Of a stretch of DNA of 33,797 bases, positions 8,018-15,584 are shown one piece after another. Source of the stretch: Candidatus Moraniibacteriota bacterium (GTDB taxonomy: Bacteria > Patescibacteriota > Minisyncoccia > Moranbacterales > UBA1568); NCBI GenBank assembly GCA_018062205.1, contig JAGOSP010000012.1, positions 1 to 33,797 on the forward strand. The letters are read 5' to 3'. Numbering within the stretch: position 1 is the first letter of the stretch; every line of letters starts with the position of its first letter. A program made the position numbers and the translations under genes. The notes below the pieces were generated by a model that had not been told where the DNA came from, did no database searches, and saw only the letters and a list, made by a program, of their open reading frames with translations.

Positions 8018-8949
8018 AAAAAAGGCTTCATAAACTCGTTGATTTGTATTGTACCATTTTTCATAAGAAAAAAAGCAGGGAGACGATTCCTTTGGGCGAA
8101 AGACCAACCTCTTTCTCTCCCGAGAATACAGAGTGTCTTTGCCATTACATCTGCATCTACCGTCGAAAATGCAATTGTGGTCGCTGTCAAAATATCTCCC
8201 ATTACACTTTCACTTTTTTCAACATCAATAAGATGTGATTTTTCTTTTCCTTCACTTTGCCAACGCCGCCGATTCACCCCAGAAGTTGCTACTGCTTGAT
8301 CAGAGACCAAGAGAAGCGCTGCTCTCGCTTTTTCTTCAAAAGCATTTTCAATCTCAATGGCAAAATATGGTAAATGGTCGCCATGATTCTTTCCCGATGC
8401 ATACATGTCGCCACCAGCATCAACAAGAAAATCCTGATAGTACTCCGATAGCATGCGTGCCACACAATCAACGGCATATCCTTTCCCAATACCCCCGAGA
8501 TCAATCCGACAATCAAGCGGCTTTGAAATAGTCTGCGTAAGAGTATCAATCTGAATATCAGCAAATGTATACCGCCGATTGCTTTTCCCTCCAATCCGTA
8601 CGCCAAAATTTTCCGTTCCAAAGCTTGATTGATATCCTTCTTGTTCCAAAATTGGAAGTATGGTCGGATCAAATATACCTCCAGTCTCCTTGTAATATCT
8701 CTGGCACAAAAGCATTATTTCAAGTAAATCATCAGATACTCGACAAACAGTTGATTGGTTCAGATCAGCAAGCTCATTCTCTTCTCGAAAACGACTAAAA
8801 CGAGATTCGAAACTACGGAACATTTCAAATGCTCGATCCAAATCTGCTTCCATTAATCTTTCATCGCGACTTTCTGAAAAAACTTGAACAAAGACATCTG
8901 TTCGCATGATTTCTCCCGCCACCTCTCGTTCTCGTTGCCCCCATGCCAT
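7999..8949 (-). CDS. apbE: ApbE-family FAD:protein FMN transferase
   Basis: A 316-aa protein with the family's motifs in order: SRFREENELADLN (about 51-63), GGIFDPT, the FAD-binding DLGGIGKGYAVD, FLVDAGGDMYASG, AVATSGVNRRRW, HLIDVEK and the C-terminal metal/FAD segment around TATTIAFSTVDADVMAK. ApbE transfers FMN from FAD to a Thr/Ser of extracytoplasmic electron-transfer proteins. Odd points: no signal peptide or lipobox is visible (an in-frame stop lies 15 bases before the ATG), and the usual HIIDPxTG is degenerate (HLIDVEKSE). It overlaps the ferric-reductase-like gene, which supports a joint redox function. The usual acceptor, an FMN-bind domain, is not in this window. Confidence 0.9.
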   Translation of the reverse strand: MAWGQREREVAGEIMRTDVFVQVFSESRDERLMEADLDRAFEMFRSFESRFSRFREENELADLNQSTVCRVSDDLLEIMLLCQRYYKETGGIFDPTILPILEQEGYQSSFGTENFGVRIGGKSNRRYTFADIQIDTLTQTISKPLDCRIDLGGIGKGYAVDCVARMLSEYYQDFLVDAGGDMYASGKNHGDHLPYFAIEIENAFEEKARAALLLVSDQAVATSGVNRRRWQSEGKEKSHLIDVEKSESVMGDILTATTIAFSTVDADVMAKTLCILGRERGWSFAQRNRLPAFFLMKNGTIQINEFMKPFLWENHT

Positions 8950-9002
8950 ATTAGGTAAAATTTACACCGCTTCATTTCAGAAAAAAAATACAACAAAAAA
9001 TC

Positions 9003-9521
9003 TCATTTCTCTTCCTTCCTAAACGTGTCCACAAAAGAATCCAGAAGACCATCTTTATTCCCGTCGTCTTCATCATCAAAGACAAAAAAATCATCTTCAC
9101 CTGGATATACATCTAACGCGTTAGGAATCGCATCTTCATCATCATCCGTAAAATATTCTGCTTCAGGAACAGTTGGGTGAGGATCAAGACCGTCTACCAA
9201 AAGATCCCCATCTGTATCAACACGAAATTTTTCATCCAATATCGTCACCGTTTTCTCTACCAGTCGATACGTTGTAACAACAGACTCCTTTATTTTAATT
9301 TTACTTGAACTCCTTTCATCATCTGTATCTTTAACTTTTCTTTTGTCTTCATCTTCGTCTTCCTCATCTTCCTCTTCTTCGTCGTCATCTTCCGCCAACA
9401 CAACCCGAAAAAATAGAGGTGCTAGCGTCTCCTGCTCTTTTTGATACAAAAAAACACGGGAATCCGCAACAAATACCCCGAGAGAAAGAAGGACAAAAAG
9501 AATTATTGATTGGCGAAACAT
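9003..9521 (-). CDS. Secreted or anchored acidic calcium-repeat protein
   Basis: A 172-aa protein starting with a hydrophobic signal or anchor (about 5-20), then a very acidic Asp/Glu run (about 44-60), a basic/Ser patch, and three Asp-rich thrombospondin-3-like loops: DTDGDLLVDGLD, DDDEDAIPNALD and DDEDDGNKDGLLD (about 101-165). These loops are typical calcium ligands outside the cell. The gene lies between the coiled-coil protein and apbE in one operon, and the downstream cytochrome has the same repeat type, so the two may share a surface or wall location. Start at 9521: SD AAAGGA lies eight bases upstream, inside a small hairpin. No FMN-attachment motif of the SGAT type is visible. Confidence 0.65.
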   Translation of the reverse strand: MFRQSIILFVLLSLGVFVADSRVFLYQKEQETLAPLFFRVVLAEDDDEEEEDEEDEDEDKRKVKDTDDERSSSKIKIKESVVTTYRLVEKTVTILDEKFRVDTDGDLLVDGLDPHPTVPEAEYFTDDDEDAIPNALDVYPGEDDFFVFDDEDDGNKDGLLDSFVDTFRKEEK

Positions 9522-9527
9522 GCAAGT

Positions 9528-9545
9528 ATCCTTTATTTTTAGGAT
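9528..9545 (-). promoter_or_regulatory. SD-containing hairpin upstream of the 9003-9521 gene
   Basis: On the minus strand ATCCT (9545-9541), 8-nt loop, AGGAT (9532-9528). The 3' arm is the SD. It includes the stop of the preceding gene (9539-9541), so a ribosome finishing that gene could open the hairpin (translational coupling). Confidence 0.4.
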
Positions 9546-9925
9546 GTTTTTGTTTTTCGAGTTGCTTTTGGCCGAGAAACAGCCACCGGTGTCGTCACCT
9601 TAGTTTGAACCGGGACAGTGACCATCTGCGTAGTTGTGGTTTGATTCTGCGCAATAGAGTCTGATTGATTCTTCAATAGCTCTTCGTACTGACGCTTACT
9701 ATCCGCCATACCAGAACGTAGTTCTATTCGTTTCGCCGTAACACTTTCAAAATACCGCTTCCGCTCCTGTTCAATTAACTTTTGTTCTTCGAGGAATACT
9801 TGCCGATCGAATTCCGCTTTTGCTATGCGTTTCTCTTGTTCATGATAAAGCACTCCAAATAAAAATCCAAAAAAAACAACAAACACGACAATCAACACAG
9901 CAAATCTTATTTTTCCTTTCTCCAT
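9539..9925 (-). CDS. Single-pass membrane coiled-coil protein, unknown function
   Basis: A 128-aa protein. After a short basic start there is one strongly hydrophobic helix (about 7-28), a charged heptad-like coiled coil (about 29-90, rich in E, K, Q and R) and a Thr/Val-rich tail ending in a basic segment (TRKTKTS). I do not recognise a family; it resembles FtsL/DivIC-size bitopic proteins only in layout. It is the first gene of the operon that runs through the calcium-repeat protein, ApbE, the cytochrome and the permease. The ATG at 9925 is chosen because it lies just downstream of a strong promoter; the longer frame to 9976 starts in the -35 box. Confidence 0.6.
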   Translation of the reverse strand: MEKGKIRFAVLIVVFVVFFGFLFGVLYHEQEKRIAKAEFDRQVFLEEQKLIEQERKRYFESVTAKRIELRSGMADSKRQYEELLKNQSDSIAQNQTTTTQMVTVPVQTKVTTPVAVSRPKATRKTKTS

Positions 9926-9947
9926 ATTTCTTTCGTCATGAACCCGC

Positions 9948-9976
9948 ATTATACCTTCCGATGATGAGATTCTCAA
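9948..9976 (-). promoter_or_regulatory. Promoter TTGAGA-17-TATAAT of the redox operon
   Basis: Minus-strand TTGAGA (9976-9971), 17 bp, TATAAT (9953-9948). Start of transcription near 9941, a leader of about 16 nt before the ATG at 9925. It separates the redox operon (9925 to 5837) from the MacB-type pair upstream. Confidence 0.75.
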
Positions 9977-10002
9977 AAAAACTCGACTTCTCTCTCATAT
10001 TA

Positions 10003-11244
10003 TTATTCATAACGCAAAGCCTCCATTGGACTTACTTTTGATGCCTTTTGTGCTGGGTATAATCCAAATACCATTCCTATTACGAAACACACCCCGAATG
10101 AGACCCACACCGAGGAAAGTGGCACAAGAAATTGCCAGTCATAGCCTAATTTTGGAATAACAAGCGAAGCAACATATGCAAACGAAACACCGATAGCGAT
10201 ACCAATCAATCCGCCAAGGAGTGTAATAATAATTGATTCCAAAAGAAACTGAAACAAAATTTCGCTCGGACGAGCACCGACTGCTTTCCGAAGACCGATT
10301 TCCCGAATACGAGCATTCACCGCAATCAGCATGGAATTCATAATGCCAATCCCACCAACCAGAAGGGAAATAGCTGCAATTGAAACCAGAAAAAATTTCA
10401 GGACATTTGTCAGAGAACGAATAATATCCAATGCTGATTCAAGACTTCGAACTGAAAAATCAGACTCTTGACCCGGATCAATACGATGTCGCTGGTCGAG
10501 TAAGCGATAGACATCTGCCTTCACCTGATTGATATCTCCTTTTTGGCTTACCTTCGCTCTCATGTAATTGAGATATTTGATACCAAGCAATTCTTTTTGT
10601 GCGGTATCAAGCGGGATATGAATCACATCATCGGTATTTGAAAAAGCGCCAGAGCCACGTTTTTTTAATACTCCAACTACCGTAAACGGGATACGCTTCA
10701 TGGTCACTACTTTCCCGATTGAGTCTCCATTTGGAAACAATTTTTCCGCTACTCCACCTCCAAGCACTGCAATATGTGCCAATCGTGTATCCTCCTCTGA
10801 AAAGAAAAATCGCCCGCTCTCTACCTTCACTGATTCCACATCGGGTAAGCTAGCGCTCACTCCCTGATAACTCGCTATGATATTTTCAGAATCAGATTCA
10901 GCAATGGCTGTTCCGGTCACATATCCGACAGCAGCGATAATCTCAGGTATATTTTTCCCATCCTGCAGTGCCTCAAGGTCACCATTAACGAGTGTTTTAG
11001 ACACGATACCAAAAGCCATTGCTGGTGGACCATTTTCTTCTGAAGCACCCGGCAGCACAGCCAATAGATTCGATCCAACAGACTCTACCTGACCCAAAAT
11101 AAGTTGCTGTGCGCTTGCACCGGCACTCATAACCAAAATAACAGATGCAACACCGATGACAATTCCTAACACTGTCAAAAAAAATCGCAACCGCGATGCC
11201 GACAGGGCCTGATAGGCTATTTTATAAGGGTCGGAGAGTTTCAT
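10003..11244 (-). CDS. MacB/LolC-type ABC transporter permease
   Basis: A 413-aa permease with one N-terminal helix (about 20-44, LTVLGIVIGVASVILVM), a MacB-type extracytoplasmic domain (about 48-275) and three C-terminal helices with REIGLRKAVGAR and LLGGLIGIAIG. It is a paralogue of the 5837-7099 permease, sharing the same motifs at both ends. Its ATG overlaps the stop of the ATPase gene in an ATGA arrangement, so the two are translationally coupled and form one transporter. No MacA-type adaptor is encoded nearby, so the substrate is unknown; lipoprotein release, peptide export or envelope-stress signalling are all possible. Confidence 0.9.
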   Translation of the reverse strand: MKLSDPYKIAYQALSASRLRFFLTVLGIVIGVASVILVMSAGASAQQLILGQVESVGSNLLAVLPGASEENGPPAMAFGIVSKTLVNGDLEALQDGKNIPEIIAAVGYVTGTAIAESDSENIIASYQGVSASLPDVESVKVESGRFFFSEEDTRLAHIAVLGGGVAEKLFPNGDSIGKVVTMKRIPFTVVGVLKKRGSGAFSNTDDVIHIPLDTAQKELLGIKYLNYMRAKVSQKGDINQVKADVYRLLDQRHRIDPGQESDFSVRSLESALDIIRSLTNVLKFFLVSIAAISLLVGGIGIMNSMLIAVNARIREIGLRKAVGARPSEILFQFLLESIIITLLGGLIGIAIGVSFAYVASLVIPKLGYDWQFLVPLSSVWVSFGVCFVIGMVFGLYPAQKASKVSPMEALRYE

Positions 11245-11960
11245 TTCAACAAAGTGTTTTCTTGATCGGCGAAACGACGATTGGCCACTAATTCATCAGA
11301 AACAACGCGCCCGTCCATCATACGTAAAATACGCTTCGCGTGTTCAGCTGTAAAAGTTTCATGTGTCACGAGAATAATCGTTTTCCCCTCTTCGCTCAAC
11401 TTCTGAAAAATACGCATCACTTGCAACCCAGACTTTGAATCAAGATTTCCGGTTGGCTCATCAGCAAAAATAATTTTTGGATTATTTACCAGTGCCCGAG
11501 CAATAGCCACCCGCTGCTTTTCTCCTCCTGATAATTGATTCGAAAAAAAGGAAGATCGATGCTCCATGTTAACTGCTTGTAATGCTGCTGTTACCCGCTT
11601 CTGCGTATTTTCTTTGCTATTCCGGTCATAGAGCAATGGAAGCTCGACATTTTCAAAAACACTTGTCCGTGGCAAAAGATTGAATGACTGAAAGACAAAT
11701 CCGATCTCTTCATTTCGAAGCCGTGCTAATTCATCATCAGAGAGCGACATAACATCTTTTCCTTCAAGTCGATATTCTCCGCCCGTGGAGCGATCAAGTA
11801 GTCCTAGAATATGCATCAGTGTCGACTTTCCAGAACCACTCGGACCCATAATAGAGACAAATTCACCCTGGTCAATATCAAAAGTCGCATCTAAAAGAGC
11901 TGGTGTTTCAATACCTTCGTTTCGATATATTTTCGATAGTTTCCGTACCTCGATGAGCAT
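11241..11960 (-). CDS. MacB/LolD-type ABC transporter ATP-binding protein
   Basis: A 239-aa ATPase with Walker [10 protein letters not shown] (39-47), Q-loop [11 protein letters not shown], signature [15 protein letters not shown], Walker [13 protein letters not shown] and the H-loop VTHE. The ADEPTGNLD form and [20 protein letters not shown] are typical of the MacB/LolD/FtsE class. The ATG at 11960 has GGAG nine bases upstream; the frame reaches 11993 but those extra residues have no homology feel. It energises the coupled permease at 10003-11244 and possibly also the ATPase-less permease at 5837-7099. A perfect 12-bp palindrome ATGATATATCAT lies upstream at 12002-12013, of unknown role. Confidence 0.92.
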   Translation of the reverse strand: MLIEVRKLSKIYRNEGIETPALLDATFDIDQGEFVSIMGPSGSGKSTLMHILGLLDRSTGGEYRLEGKDVMSLSDDELARLRNEEIGFVFQSFNLLPRTSVFENVELPLLYDRNSKENTQKRVTAALQAVNMEHRSSFFSNQLSGGEKQRVAIARALVNNPKIIFADEPTGNLDSKSGLQVMRIFQKLSEEGKTIILVTHETFTAEHAKRILRMMDGRVVSDELVANRRFADQENTLLK

Positions 11961-12087
11961 ACACCGCAACTCCACAATAAGAATTAGCAACAATATACCT
12001 TATGATATATCATTTCTTACTTCTTCGCGATGTACCGCCGAGGAAAAAATAAGATTTCGCCCCGAGAAATTGACACGTTCGCTTCCT

Positions 12088-14199
12088 TTATTTAAAAGTC
12101 CATTGTTTTTTCTCAAATTCATCTTCTAGCGCGATGGCAAGCTTATGCGGCAACATACCTTTTCTGGTCAGCTCACCCAAACCCTCTTCAAGCGCCTTCA
12201 CAAGGCTTCGGGTGCCAAACTGATCATTAATCTGCTCAATTTGAGCAGAATGTTTACCAGCCAGACACTCTGCTCGCTCCTGAGCATCGGTCTGAAATAG
12301 TCGATATTGTTCTATAATTTGATCTAATACCACAACGTATCCATTAGACTGAATCAGCAACCGCTCCTTAAATCGAAGTAATTCTTTCACAACCTTACGA
12401 GCAATAATCTCTTGAGCACGATAGTACATATATTGCTCTCGGACAATCTTTTCTTTCGAAGGTACTGGGTTCCACCAAGATCTCCCAAAGAGCGCCAATT
12501 GCTCAAACCAGTCCGACTTAAAACTTTCATCTAAAGACTGGAGTTGTGTTTCACCAGCTTCAACTCTTTCGCTTTGTACTGATAATTTCGTGAAGATACG
12601 CTTGTAGACCGATTCTGAAACTTCATGGTATCGGTAAAGAAGCCCGAGAAAATATCTCTCTACGCCAAGCGCATATACTCGCAATGCATATTCAAATTCC
12701 CGTGGACGACTCTGCAGAATGGAAGTGCATCGAACACGCTCTCGATCACGTTCCTTCAAACAAGTTGCATGAACTTTCGTGTATGCTGAATCGCTGATAT
12801 ATCCTTTATCATGAAAACTCGCAATTCGATCCACAGCAAAGTCATAAATAAAAGCTCGACTCTGATGATATTCCGATCGTTCCAGTGGTGACAATGCATC
12901 GAGCTTAAAGTGTTTAATAATCAAACCAATAGTTGTTGCTTTCACAAAAAGAGTGAAATAGATACAGCCAATTGTTAAGGCAGTCACAAATTCTTTGATA
13001 CTAAAACCAAAATTCCACCCCGAAACGGTCAGATCATTTGGAATTAACATCACCATAGTCACTGCCAAGGCACCACGCAAGCTTCCCCAGGCAAGCAAAT
13101 GCTGCCAAGCAAGAGGTATTTGATCTTCATGTTTCTGCTTATTCAACCAAGCAATAACCGGGTATATCGAAAAAGCTCGTGCCACGACAACAATAATCAC
13201 CGTAACCAATATCGGGACAAGAAACCGCCCAAAATCAATAGGCAAATTAGCAAACAAAAGGCCCATGGTTATAAAGACCAATGAGTTTGCAAGAAAAGCA
13301 AAATAGCCCCAGAACCGCTCCATGAAATGTTCGGTCTGATAAGAGAGTTTCGAACGTCCATAATTTCCGATAACCATAGACGCCATTACCGTCGCAATAA
13401 TCGCTGAGAGCTTGAATTCGAATCCGAATAATACCAGATGATGAGACACTACTTCTGCCAAAATAAAAGTAAGATGCGCAACCAACATGGTCAACGTGAT
13501 TTCAACGTGTTCATTATGTCCTGTCTTATCAATCAGTTTGGAAAAAATAAATCCCATCAATAATCCAAATATGATACCGCCAATAACCATGCTTCCAAAC
13601 ATCAGTACTCCATCCAAAAGACTTCCCACCCCTTCGTATCCCTTGAGTAACAGCTCCAACACAATAAGAAACACCGCAAATGAAGTACCATCATTAAACA
13701 GACTTTCTCCCTCAAAAATCAATGAGAGTCGTCTCGGTACACCAAACTCCTTAAAAAGTCCTAATACAGCCACGGGATCTGTAGCAGAAATCAGTGCACC
13801 GAATAAGAGAAATACCAAAAAAGGGACCTGAAAATGAAATAACAACGCTATTCCATACAGGGCACCAGCGATTGCAAACATAGAAATTAACAGGCTTGCG
13901 ATTGAAAGCCATGAGATCGAGCGAATATTTGCTTGCAAATTCCGAATCTGCATATTATACGCCGATTCAAAGATAAGGATAGGCAAGAAAATATAAAAAA
14001 GAAGCTCGGGAGTCAACTGAAATTCTCGAATAAACGAAAGACCTTCTAACTGAGCCAAAAAGGCCAAGACCGTCCCAACCAAAACAAGTAAGACCGTAAA
14101 AGGAACCTTGATACGCCGTGCGACTACTGAAGTTCCAATAGAAATCAGAAGGAGAGTAAATAGAGATGCAACTGAGTAGAGTGTCATAAAAAAATCCAT
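12088..14199 (-). CDS. CPA1-family Na+/H+ antiporter with long cytosolic C-terminus
   Basis: A membrane exchanger of about 700 aa. Residues 1 to about 420 form around 12 helices with the CPA1/NhaP signatures ISATDPVAV (ion-binding Asp) and FEGESLFNDGT, and GSLRGALAV further on. It exchanges cytosolic Na+ (or K+) for external protons and controls pH and salt. The remaining 280 residues are charged, helical and cytosolic, with coiled-coil-like stretches; this tail is long for a bacterial NhaP and may be regulatory. Two starts are possible: ATG 14199, which overlaps the -10 box, or ATG 14187, ten bases beyond it, which would make an almost leaderless mRNA; 14187 is more consistent with the promoter. 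No SD supports either. Confidence 0.9.
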   Translation of the reverse strand: MDFFMTLYSVASLFTLLLISIGTSVVARRIKVPFTVLLVLVGTVLAFLAQLEGLSFIREFQLTPELLFYIFLPILIFESAYNMQIRNLQANIRSISWLSIASLLISMFAIAGALYGIALLFHFQVPFLVFLLFGALISATDPVAVLGLFKEFGVPRRLSLIFEGESLFNDGTSFAVFLIVLELLLKGYEGVGSLLDGVLMFGSMVIGGIIFGLLMGFIFSKLIDKTGHNEHVEITLTMLVAHLTFILAEVVSHHLVLFGFEFKLSAIIATVMASMVIGNYGRSKLSYQTEHFMERFWGYFAFLANSLVFITMGLLFANLPIDFGRFLVPILVTVIIVVVARAFSIYPVIAWLNKQKHEDQIPLAWQHLLAWGSLRGALAVTMVMLIPNDLTVSGWNFGFSIKEFVTALTIGCIYFTLFVKATTIGLIIKHFKLDALSPLERSEYHQSRAFIYDFAVDRIASFHDKGYISDSAYTKVHATCLKERDRERVRCTSILQSRPREFEYALRVYALGVERYFLGLLYRYHEVSESVYKRIFTKLSVQSERVEAGETQLQSLDESFKSDWFEQLALFGRSWWNPVPSKEKIVREQYMYYRAQEIIARKVVKELLRFKERLLIQSNGYVVVLDQIIEQYRLFQTDAQERAECLAGKHSAQIEQINDQFGTRSLVKALEEGLGELTRKGMLPHKLAIALEDEFEKKQWTFK

Positions 14200-14227
14200 T
14201 ATAAAAAAATATACCTGCGACAAACAA
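14198..14227 (-). promoter_or_regulatory. Promoter TTGTTT-18-TATAAT of the antiporter gene
   Basis: Minus-strand TTGTTT (14227-14222), 18 bp, TATAAT (14203-14198). The -10 overlaps the first in-frame ATG (14199), which favours the second ATG (14187) as the true start on a very short leader. Confidence 0.5.
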
Positions 14228-14280
14228 GATTTGCGCATATCCAACACCGGATTATTCTACTCTCTCCTCCTTATTTGTCA

Positions 14281-14311
14281 AAAGCGTCCTAGCTAAATGC
14301 CGGGACGCTTT
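14281..14311 (-). terminator. Terminator after rplL
   Basis: AAAGCGTCC (14281-14289) and GGACGCTTT (14303-14311) form a perfect 9-bp stem with a 13-nt loop. On the minus strand it is followed by a short T-tract. It lies 26 bases after the rplL stop and before the antiporter promoter region, so it should close the ribosomal transcript. Confidence 0.7.
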
Positions 14312-14336
14312 CAAGCATGTCTTTTGTCTAGAGGCT

Positions 14337-14744
14337 CTATTTGATAACTGCGGTAGCGCCAGCTTCCTCAAGCTTCTTCAAGATTGCTTCAGCATCAGCC
14401 TTTGAAACCTTTTCTTTGATCACCTTTGGAGCAGCATCAACAAGATCCTTGGCCTCCTTCAGTCCAAGGCTTGTCACTTCGCGCACCACCTTGATAACAT
14501 TGATCTTCTGTCCACCAGCGGCGGTCAACTCAACGTCAAATTCGGTCTTTTCTTCGACAGCCTCAGCTGCACCGGCTGCTGGCATAGCACCCATCATCAT
14601 TGGGGCAGCAGCAGAAACACCAAATTTTTCCTCAAGAACTTTCACTAATTCTGAAAGATCAAGAACACTCATTTTTTCGATTTCTGCAACCAGCTTCTCA
14701 AACTTTACTGGAACGACTACTGCTTCTTTCTTTTCTTCTGACAT
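14337..14744 (-). CDS. rplL: Ribosomal protein bL12 (L7/L12)
   Basis: A 135-aa protein, slightly longer than the usual 120-130. The N-terminal dimerisation domain (about 15-50: [25 protein letters not shown]) is followed by a flexible Ala/Met/Gly-rich hinge (about 51-65) and the globular factor-binding domain (about 68-135) with the standard [14 protein letters not shown] and EEAGA segments. It forms the ribosomal stalk with L10 and recruits translational GTPases. It follows rplJ after a 122-bp spacer that contains a strong hairpin. The start has SD AAGGAT seven bases upstream, inside the same 12-bp palindrome found before the 78-aa gene. Confidence 0.97.
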   Translation of the reverse strand: MSEEKKEAVVVPVKFEKLVAEIEKMSVLDLSELVKVLEEKFGVSAAAPMMMGAMPAAGAAEAVEEKTEFDVELTAAGGQKINVIKVVREVTSLGLKEAKDLVDAAPKVIKEKVSKADAEAILKKLEEAGATAVIK

Positions 14745-14750
14745 ACATTT

Positions 14751-14762
14751 ATCCTTATGGAT
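14751..14762 (-). promoter_or_regulatory. SD-containing mini-hairpin upstream of rplL
   Basis: ATCCATAAGGAT (minus strand), identical to the one at 3018-3029. The GGAT arm is part of the rplL SD, so folding would hide it. Confidence 0.45.
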
Positions 14763-14794
14763 GAATTAGAATAACATTTCTCTCTAAACTCTTT

Positions 14795-14853
14795 TTCCTC
14801 AACAGAACGAAGAAATGCTTTTTTGTAACGCCGCTCTTCGCTCCGTTGAGGAA
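14795..14853 (-). promoter_or_regulatory. Hairpin in the rplJ-rplL spacer (processing or attenuation)
   Basis: TTCCTCAAC (14795-14803) pairs with GTTGAGGAA (14845-14853), 9 bp, and inside it CGAAGA (14808-14813) pairs with TCTTCG (14835-14840). There is no U-tract after it on the minus strand, so it is not a standard terminator. A processing site that changes rplL relative to rplJ expression is one plausible role. Confidence 0.5.
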
Positions 14854-14866
14854 CGCCTCTCTCCTC

Positions 14867-15391
14867 TTATGCTGTCTTCTTCTCTTCTACTGCCTTGAGC
14901 ACTCGAACCAAGCCACTCAAATTACCCGACAAAGTGCGCACAAAACCGCTGATTGGTGCCTGAAGGGTCCCGACCAACATCCCGCGCAACTCATCACGAG
15001 AAGGCAATTTAGCAAGTGCCTTTGTTTCATCAGCCGAAAGATACTTCTCTCCCAATGCACCCCCCTCGATGGAAAGCTTCGTACCTTTGTTTGCCTTAAT
15101 AAACTCAGCTAGAGTCTTGGCCGCAGCTACCTCATCAGATGAAAAAGCCACCCCAACCTGACCAGGTAATTCACGAACATTCCCTTCGATTCCTGCCTCC
15201 TTCAAAGCAATACTCAACAGTGTCTTTTTCATAACCTGCCAAGAAGATCCGCTCTTTGCGAGCTCTTTGCGCATACTGGTCAGACTTTTCACGGTCACCC
15301 CCTGATACTGCGCGTATACCACTGCTTTGGAAGTGCGTATTTTTTCTACCAAAATCGCAACTACCGCTTCTTTCTTTTGTCGTGTCTGCAT
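14867..15391 (-). CDS. rplJ: Ribosomal protein uL10
   Basis: A 174-aa protein of normal length. The N-terminal RNA-binding domain starts MQTRQKKEAVVAILVEKI, with VVYAQYQGVTVKSLTSMRKEL and the conserved basic KKTLLSIAL segment; the C-terminal helix (about 140-174) binds L12 dimers. L10 anchors the L12 stalk to 23S rRNA and, in many bacteria, represses its own operon by binding the leader mRNA. Here the gene has a dedicated promoter and a leader of about 187 nt with a terminator/antiterminator arrangement. No good SD precedes the ATG. Confidence 0.97.
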   Translation of the reverse strand: MQTRQKKEAVVAILVEKIRTSKAVVYAQYQGVTVKSLTSMRKELAKSGSSWQVMKKTLLSIALKEAGIEGNVRELPGQVGVAFSSDEVAAAKTLAEFIKANKGTKLSIEGGALGEKYLSADETKALAKLPSRDELRGMLVGTLQAPISGFVRTLSGNLSGLVRVLKAVEEKKTA

Positions 15392-15411
15392 AAGCTTTAT
15401 AATATCAGCTA

Positions 15412-15578
15412 CCGATAAAAAAATAATCTGCGGGAATACCGCAGACGCTTCTGTCGAAAAAAAGTATTCCTACTTCTTCTCGACTTTGCACTTCCTCTTG
15501 AGGACTTATGCAACTCCTCACTTTTTTGAAAAGATTGGAACACAGCCTCAGGTCTACGGATGGCTTCTCAAATTGTAC
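15412..15578 (-). ncRNA. rplJ leader, candidate L10-type attenuator
   Basis: The transcript from the promoter at 15585-15613 should start near 15578. Terminator: TCTGCGG (15445-15439), loop, CCGCAGA (15433-15427), followed on the minus strand by TTATTTTTTTAT. Upstream, CCGTAGAC (15559-15552) is complementary over 8 bp (one G-U) to GTCTGCGG (15446-15439), the 5' arm of that terminator, so the two structures exclude each other. A further hairpin GAGGA/TCCTC lies at 15500-15519. The known logic of L10 leaders is that free L10 stabilises the form that allows termination; assignment of the L10 site here is inference. Confidence 0.6.
15427..15445 (-). terminator. Attenuator terminator upstream of rplJ
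   Basis: Perfect 7-bp GC-rich stem with a 5-nt loop and an 11-12 nt T-rich tract on the minus strand, ending 21-36 bases before the rplJ start. Too far from the rpsP stop (over 200 bp) to be only its terminator. Confidence 0.7.
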
Positions 15579-15584
15579 TCCACT

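Noticed and set aside
11241-11243. Alternative genetic code (TGA as Gly, as in some CPR)
   Set aside because: TGA ends the ATPase gene (11241-11243), smc (16087-16089) and the 78-aa gene (2772-2774), so the standard code applies.
12002-12013. Perfect 12-bp palindrome ATGATATATCAT as an operator for the MacB-type pair
   Set aside because: AT-rich palindromes of this size arise by chance, and no convincing promoter overlaps it.
14341-14769. Long plus-strand frame antisense to rplL, Ser/Ala rich
   Set aside because: It is the shadow of an Ala/Glu-rich ribosomal protein gene and has no SD or family resemblance.
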